Origin: Gordonia pseudamarae
GTDB lineage: Bacteria; Actinomycetota; Actinomycetes; Mycobacteriales; Mycobacteriaceae
Length of the DNA stretch: 64,000 nucleotides
Direction of reading: 5' to 3'
Assembly (NCBI RefSeq): GCF_025273675.1
Contig: NZ_CP045809.1
Coordinates: forward strand, 310,001-374,000
Shown: positions 60,821-64,000 of the stretch, piece by piece
How the letters are laid out: each line of letters starts with the position of its first letter
Position numbering within the stretch: the stretch's first letter is position 1
Position numbers and translations under genes: made by a program
The notes under the pieces: model-generated
What the model was told of the DNA's origin: nothing
Databases searched by the model: none
The model's input: only the letters and a program-made list of their open reading frames with translations

Positions 60821-61681
60821 CTATTCGCCGAGTCGGCGGTTCATCGCCCACACCAACACCTCCGCGTCGCTGATCGCCGTGATCGACTCCCCGCCGACAT
60901 CGCCCGCGCGAACCGCGTCACCGGCGCCCAGAACCGCGCCGGCCCGCCGGACACTGCCGGTGGTGAGGAACAGATGGGTCAGGCGGGCGGCCGGCAGGGT
61001 GGCCGACACGCCGGCGGGCAGCCGGGCGGCGAACAACGTCGCCGACCGGTTGGCGATCCGGATGGCCGAATCGTGTGCCGGGTCGCCGGAGGCGACGGCG
61101 ACCAGGCCGCCGCGGGCGAGTTCGCCGCTCACGTCCTGCTGGGCGTAGGAGGGGGCCGCGCCGGATTCGTCGGGAGCGATCCACATCGCGGTGAACCGGA
61201 CGGGTTCGCGCAGCCCGGCGGTCGAGTCGTTCCGCTCGGAGTGCGCAATCCCGGTCCCCGCACTCATCCGCTGGGCCAGACCCGGGTGGATGATGCCCGA
61301 GTGTCCTTCCGAATCCTGGTGCACGAGCGATCCCTCGGTGACCCAGGTGATGATCTCGGTTTCGCGGTGCGGGTGGGTGTCGAACCCCCGGCCCGGCGAC
61401 ACGAATTCCTCGTTGTTCACCAGGAGAGTGCCGAAATGGGTGTTGTCCGGGTCATAATGGTCACCGAACGAGAAGCTGTGCCGGGAGGTGGCCCAGTCGG
61501 TCGTGGTGGTGTCCCGGGTGTTGTTCCGGATGATCCTCAATCCACCGGCTGCCGGTCCTCCCACCGCACGTGCTTCGGGAACGGATCCGTCCGGGGTCGA
61601 TTCTTCCTTGGTGGATCTTTCGTTGGTGGATCTTTCCGGGGTGGATCTTTCCGGGGGGAGGTGTGGCGACGGGGTGGGCAT
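60821..61681 (-). CDS. Pirin family protein
   Basis: 286 residues. The cupin metal site reads FDTHPHRETEIITWVTEG with SLVHQDSEGHSG, and the second cupin half is degenerate. Pirins are iron-binding and may act as quercetinase-like dioxygenases or redox sensors. The N-terminus has an unusual Glu-Arg-Ser-Thr repeat (18-bp period, 61600-61660). Start ATG 61681; if the repeat is not translated, a later start is possible. Confidence 0.82.
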   Translation of the reverse strand: MPTPSPHLPPERSTPERSTNERSTKEESTPDGSVPEARAVGGPAAGGLRIIRNNTRDTTTTDWATSRHSFSFGDHYDPDNTHFGTLLVNNEEFVSPGRGFDTHPHRETEIITWVTEGSLVHQDSEGHSGIIHPGLAQRMSAGTGIAHSERNDSTAGLREPVRFTAMWIAPDESGAAPSYAQQDVSGELARGGLVAVASGDPAHDSAIRIANRSATLFAARLPAGVSATLPAARLTHLFLTTGSVRRAGAVLGAGDAVRAGDVGGESITAISDAEVLVWAMNRRLGE

Positions 61682-61879
61682 GAAGTCAAGTATGTAACGT
61701 GGCAGGTAGATGCCCCGAAAGTGATGGTGAAGGGCTACGTCTGCAGGGGGTGTGAACGGCTTCATGTCAACGCCGATTGGTGGGGTCATAGCCCTGAGAT
61801 ACGATCGTGACGGTTCTGAACCCCGAATGGTAGCTGGCACACCTGCGGTATGCTTGTTACAAGAGTGAAAATTGTGACT

Positions 61880-63511
61880 ATGAGGATCTGGGCAAAACGC
61901 GTGCCGGCGGCTGTGGCGGCTATCGCCATGGCCTTCGGGGGTGTCGTCGCATGCTCGAGCCCCGAACTCGACACGACGGCGGCGGGCGTCGCCGGGCTCT
62001 ACGCGTCGGCCCTGGAACGCCAGAATCCGGCCAAGGCGGCAACCTACACCACCGCACCCGCGCAGGCCGGCGAGTCGCTCGCGGCCACGCTGGCGGCGAT
62101 GAAGGCCGACGACATCGACGTCGAGGTCGACAAGCCCGTCCAGTTCAGCGACGGCACGGCCTCGTTCTCCCTCAAAACCACCTGGAAGTGGCAGAACAAG
62201 CGCACCTTCACCTCGGTGACGTCCGGAAACGCGCGGCACCTGTCGAGCGGCTGGCGCGTCACCTGGGACCCCGACCTCATCTATTCGGGCCTGCCCAACG
62301 GCGGCGCCCTGCGCCTGATCCGTACCGACGCCACACCCTCACCGAAGGTGCGCAGCAGCAGCGGCAAGACCTTCATATACGAGCAGCAGGTCAACGACCT
62401 CATCCTCGACCCGGCCAAGACCCGCAACGTCGTGTCATCGACGAACGCGCTCGCCACGATGCTGGAGCCCATCGCACCCCTCATCACCGCCGATGTGATC
62501 GCCGAAAAGCTCGCCGCCGCACCCGGAAAGCCGATCGTCGCGGTGACCCTGCGCGACACCGACATGGGACTGCTCGCCGGTGCCCCCGACACGATCGCCG
62601 GGGTGTCGGCCCGTAACTACGGCAAGCTCGTCATGGCCGACCGGCGCCTGTCGTCCCCGCTCGAGGTGGGACTCACCAACTACTGGCAGGCCATCCGCGA
62701 CGCCACCTCTGGCTGGCAGGTGCAGATGACCGCGCCGGGCAGCAGTCCGCGCAAACTCGTCGGCGAGCAGGGCCCGGCCGGGCCGGACGTCAACACCACC
62801 ATCGACGAGAACGTCCAGTTGTCCCTCGGTGACGCGGTCGTCGAGGTGGGGCAACCGGCCACGATGCTCATCCTCGATGCGAGCACCGGCGGAGTCCTCG
62901 GCTTCGCGCAGAACTCGTACGCCGCTGAACGCGGCATCAACGTCGACAGCACCTACCCGGTCGGCGCCACCCTCGACCCGGTATGGGAGTCCATCGACGC
63001 CGCGTCCGGTTCGGACGGGCAGTCACGCGGACGACTCCTCGACCGCAGCGGTCTCGGGGTGCGGTTCACCGTGCCCGGCGCCAGCGCGCTCGTCGGCGTC
63101 GGGCCGACGGTGACGGCCATCGACTACAAGTCCGACACCACCGCGGTCTCGATGATGAATATGGGTGCCTTCGGTGTCGCATTGGCCCGGAGCCGCCAGA
63201 ACGCACCGCCCGTCGCCCCGTACGTGATCAAGGGTGTGCCCACCAAGGTGACCGGCGGAGAACTCGGCGAGATCGGTTCGACGATCACCGAGCCCGTGCT
63301 CGAGGCGATGGCGAAGACGGTTGCCACCGGCGACGCCAGCGACCTGGCCAACGCGCCGGGACTCAAGGCGCTGGTCGGAACCAACGGACCGCAGGGGCCG
63401 GGCTGGTTCCTCGGGTTGCAGGACGGCAAGGTCGTCGTGATCTACACCGAGGGCGAGAAATCCGGCACGGCGGCCCTGCAGGTGGCCCAGAAATACTTCC
63501 GGATCAAATAG
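61880..63511 (+). CDS. Penicillin-binding-protein-like lipoprotein, apparently non-catalytic
   Basis: 543 residues. A lipobox (GVVAC) follows the signal sequence. Residues 30-150 are the NTF2-like MecA_N domain; the remainder is like the transpeptidase part of mycobacterial PbpLipo (Rv2864c). The serine motif expected at YPxGSTxK reads YPVGATLDPVW, so both nucleophile Ser and Lys are missing, and only a weak KSGTA stands where KTGTA would be. It may act as a structural or regulatory factor in cell-wall growth. ATG 61880 is chosen; ATG 61850 is in frame. Confidence 0.8.
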   Translation: MRIWAKRVPAAVAAIAMAFGGVVACSSPELDTTAAGVAGLYASALERQNPAKAATYTTAPAQAGESLAATLAAMKADDIDVEVDKPVQFSDGTASFSLKTTWKWQNKRTFTSVTSGNARHLSSGWRVTWDPDLIYSGLPNGGALRLIRTDATPSPKVRSSSGKTFIYEQQVNDLILDPAKTRNVVSSTNALATMLEPIAPLITADVIAEKLAAAPGKPIVAVTLRDTDMGLLAGAPDTIAGVSARNYGKLVMADRRLSSPLEVGLTNYWQAIRDATSGWQVQMTAPGSSPRKLVGEQGPAGPDVNTTIDENVQLSLGDAVVEVGQPATMLILDASTGGVLGFAQNSYAAERGINVDSTYPVGATLDPVWESIDAASGSDGQSRGRLLDRSGLGVRFTVPGASALVGVGPTVTAIDYKSDTTAVSMMNMGAFGVALARSRQNAPPVAPYVIKGVPTKVTGGELGEIGSTITEPVLEAMAKTVATGDASDLANAPGLKALVGTNGPQGPGWFLGLQDGKVVVIYTEGEKSGTAALQVAQKYFRIK

Positions 63512-63588
63512 TCGCCCCGGTTGGCGGGCGGACCAGGTTCACGGGGTTGCCCGTGTAGGGGATTCGCGGCGCGGGGGATGCCGGTCGC

Positions 63589-64000
63589 TCAGGCGGTTCG
63601 GCGGCCGATCAGCGCTGCGACGGCACGCCAGCCGAGCAGGAACAGGCCCAGTGCGATGCTCGCTACGATCACGAAGCTGACCGCGACACCCTGATGGAAC
63701 AGCCAGCGCAGCAGCATCCCGATCGCGACGGTGCACACCCAGATGGTGATCGCCTGCGGCAGTCGTTCCGGGTGGAACAGGCGTTCGTCGGAGCCGGCCG
63801 ACTCGACGCTGGTGTACAGGTAGACCAGGGTCCAGCCGACGGCGGTGCCCACCGCGAACGGCCACAACGTGTCGAGAATCCCGGCCGGGGACAGGCCGTG
63901 CTCGTGATCAGCGCGGCCGATGATCACGAAGACCACGACCGCGACCAGATCGAGCAGGGCGGTCGCCCACACCGGGACCGTGTACCGCCGCCCCTCGCGC
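63589..64000 (-). CDS. DUF3054 family membrane protein (partial)
   Basis: At least 136 codons, open to the window edge. Four hydrophobic helices are visible, with VVVFVIIGRADHEHGLSPAG after the first, matching DUF3054 proteins of actinobacteria. Function unknown. The true start probably lies just outside the window; a GTG at 63972 is the first start inside it. Confidence 0.75.
   Translation of the reverse strand, partial: REGRRYTVPVWATALLDLVAVVVFVIIGRADHEHGLSPAGILDTLWPFAVGTAVGWTLVYLYTSVESAGSDERLFHPERLPQAITIWVCTVAIGMLLRWLFHQGVAVSFVIVASIALGLFLLGWRAVAALIGRRTA

Overview
The window is one 64 kb stretch of GC-rich, densely packed DNA from a mycolic-acid-type actinomycete. The gene set points to Gordonia or a close relative (Williamsia, Rhodococcus, Mycobacterium), though I cannot fix the genus from sequence alone. 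The clues are a Ku/LigD end-joining pair, split PntAA/PntAB/PntB transhydrogenase, KstR-type steroid operators, NDMA-dependent methanol and alcohol dehydrogenases, a leaderless polycysteine leader peptide, many TetR/FadE/FadA/FadB genes and frequent ATGA or TGATG gene overlaps. No rRNA, tRNA or CRISPR array was seen.

Layout, left to right. 0-5 kb: a KstD-like flavoprotein under a KstR-like operator, then pntAA-pntAB-pntB with a terminator. 5-12 kb: a membrane-anchored PLC-like protein, an SDR, a metallophosphoesterase, and divergent ligD and ku. 12-24 kb: an MFS exporter, an alternative zinc-free ribosomal protein L36 beside a Zur-like box, a TetR-FadE-phosphotransferase unit with a perfect 20-bp operator, a DUF234-type ATPase, a frameshifted MerR/sliding-clamp fusion, a VapBC pair, a pentapeptide-repeat membrane protein and a MarR-FUSC exporter pair. 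24-28.7 kb: a leaderless Cys-Cys-Cys leader peptide ahead of a ROK regulator, and a DrrAB-type exporter. 28.8-33.5 kb: a molybdate regulator and modABC, split by an IS110 element sitting exactly at the modA start codon. 33.6-39.4 kb: an adenylate cyclase, a tandem TetR regulator and fadA-fadB. 39.5-45.8 kb: an NDMA-dependent methanol dehydrogenase with a repeat-rich upstream region, an IS256-type insertion, a terminator, and a moxR-VWA-luxR operon that probably serves the dehydrogenase. 46-50 kb: a 1218-residue secreted repeat protein. 50-56.5 kb: a KstR-boxed hydrolase, an ArsR sensor and a five-gene Opp/Nik-type ABC importer divergent from it. 56.6-64 kb: a Zn-type NDMA-dependent alcohol dehydrogenase, a small alarmone synthetase, an M13 metallopeptidase, a pirin, a penicillin-binding-protein-like lipoprotein lacking the catalytic motifs, and a DUF3054 protein cut by the window edge.

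The genes suggest a soil-type heterotroph using lipids, sterols and small alcohols: beta-oxidation, steroid dehydrogenation, NAD(P)H balancing by the proton-pumping transhydrogenase, and methanol/alcohol oxidation by enzyme families tied to mycofactocin. Metal handling recurs (molybdate, zinc-responsive L36, a probable nickel/cobalt-type importer). The most unusual signals are the IS110 insertion that preserves the modA start, the polycysteine leader, the broken MerR-clamp fusion, and an in-frame repeat family shared by ligD and modB.
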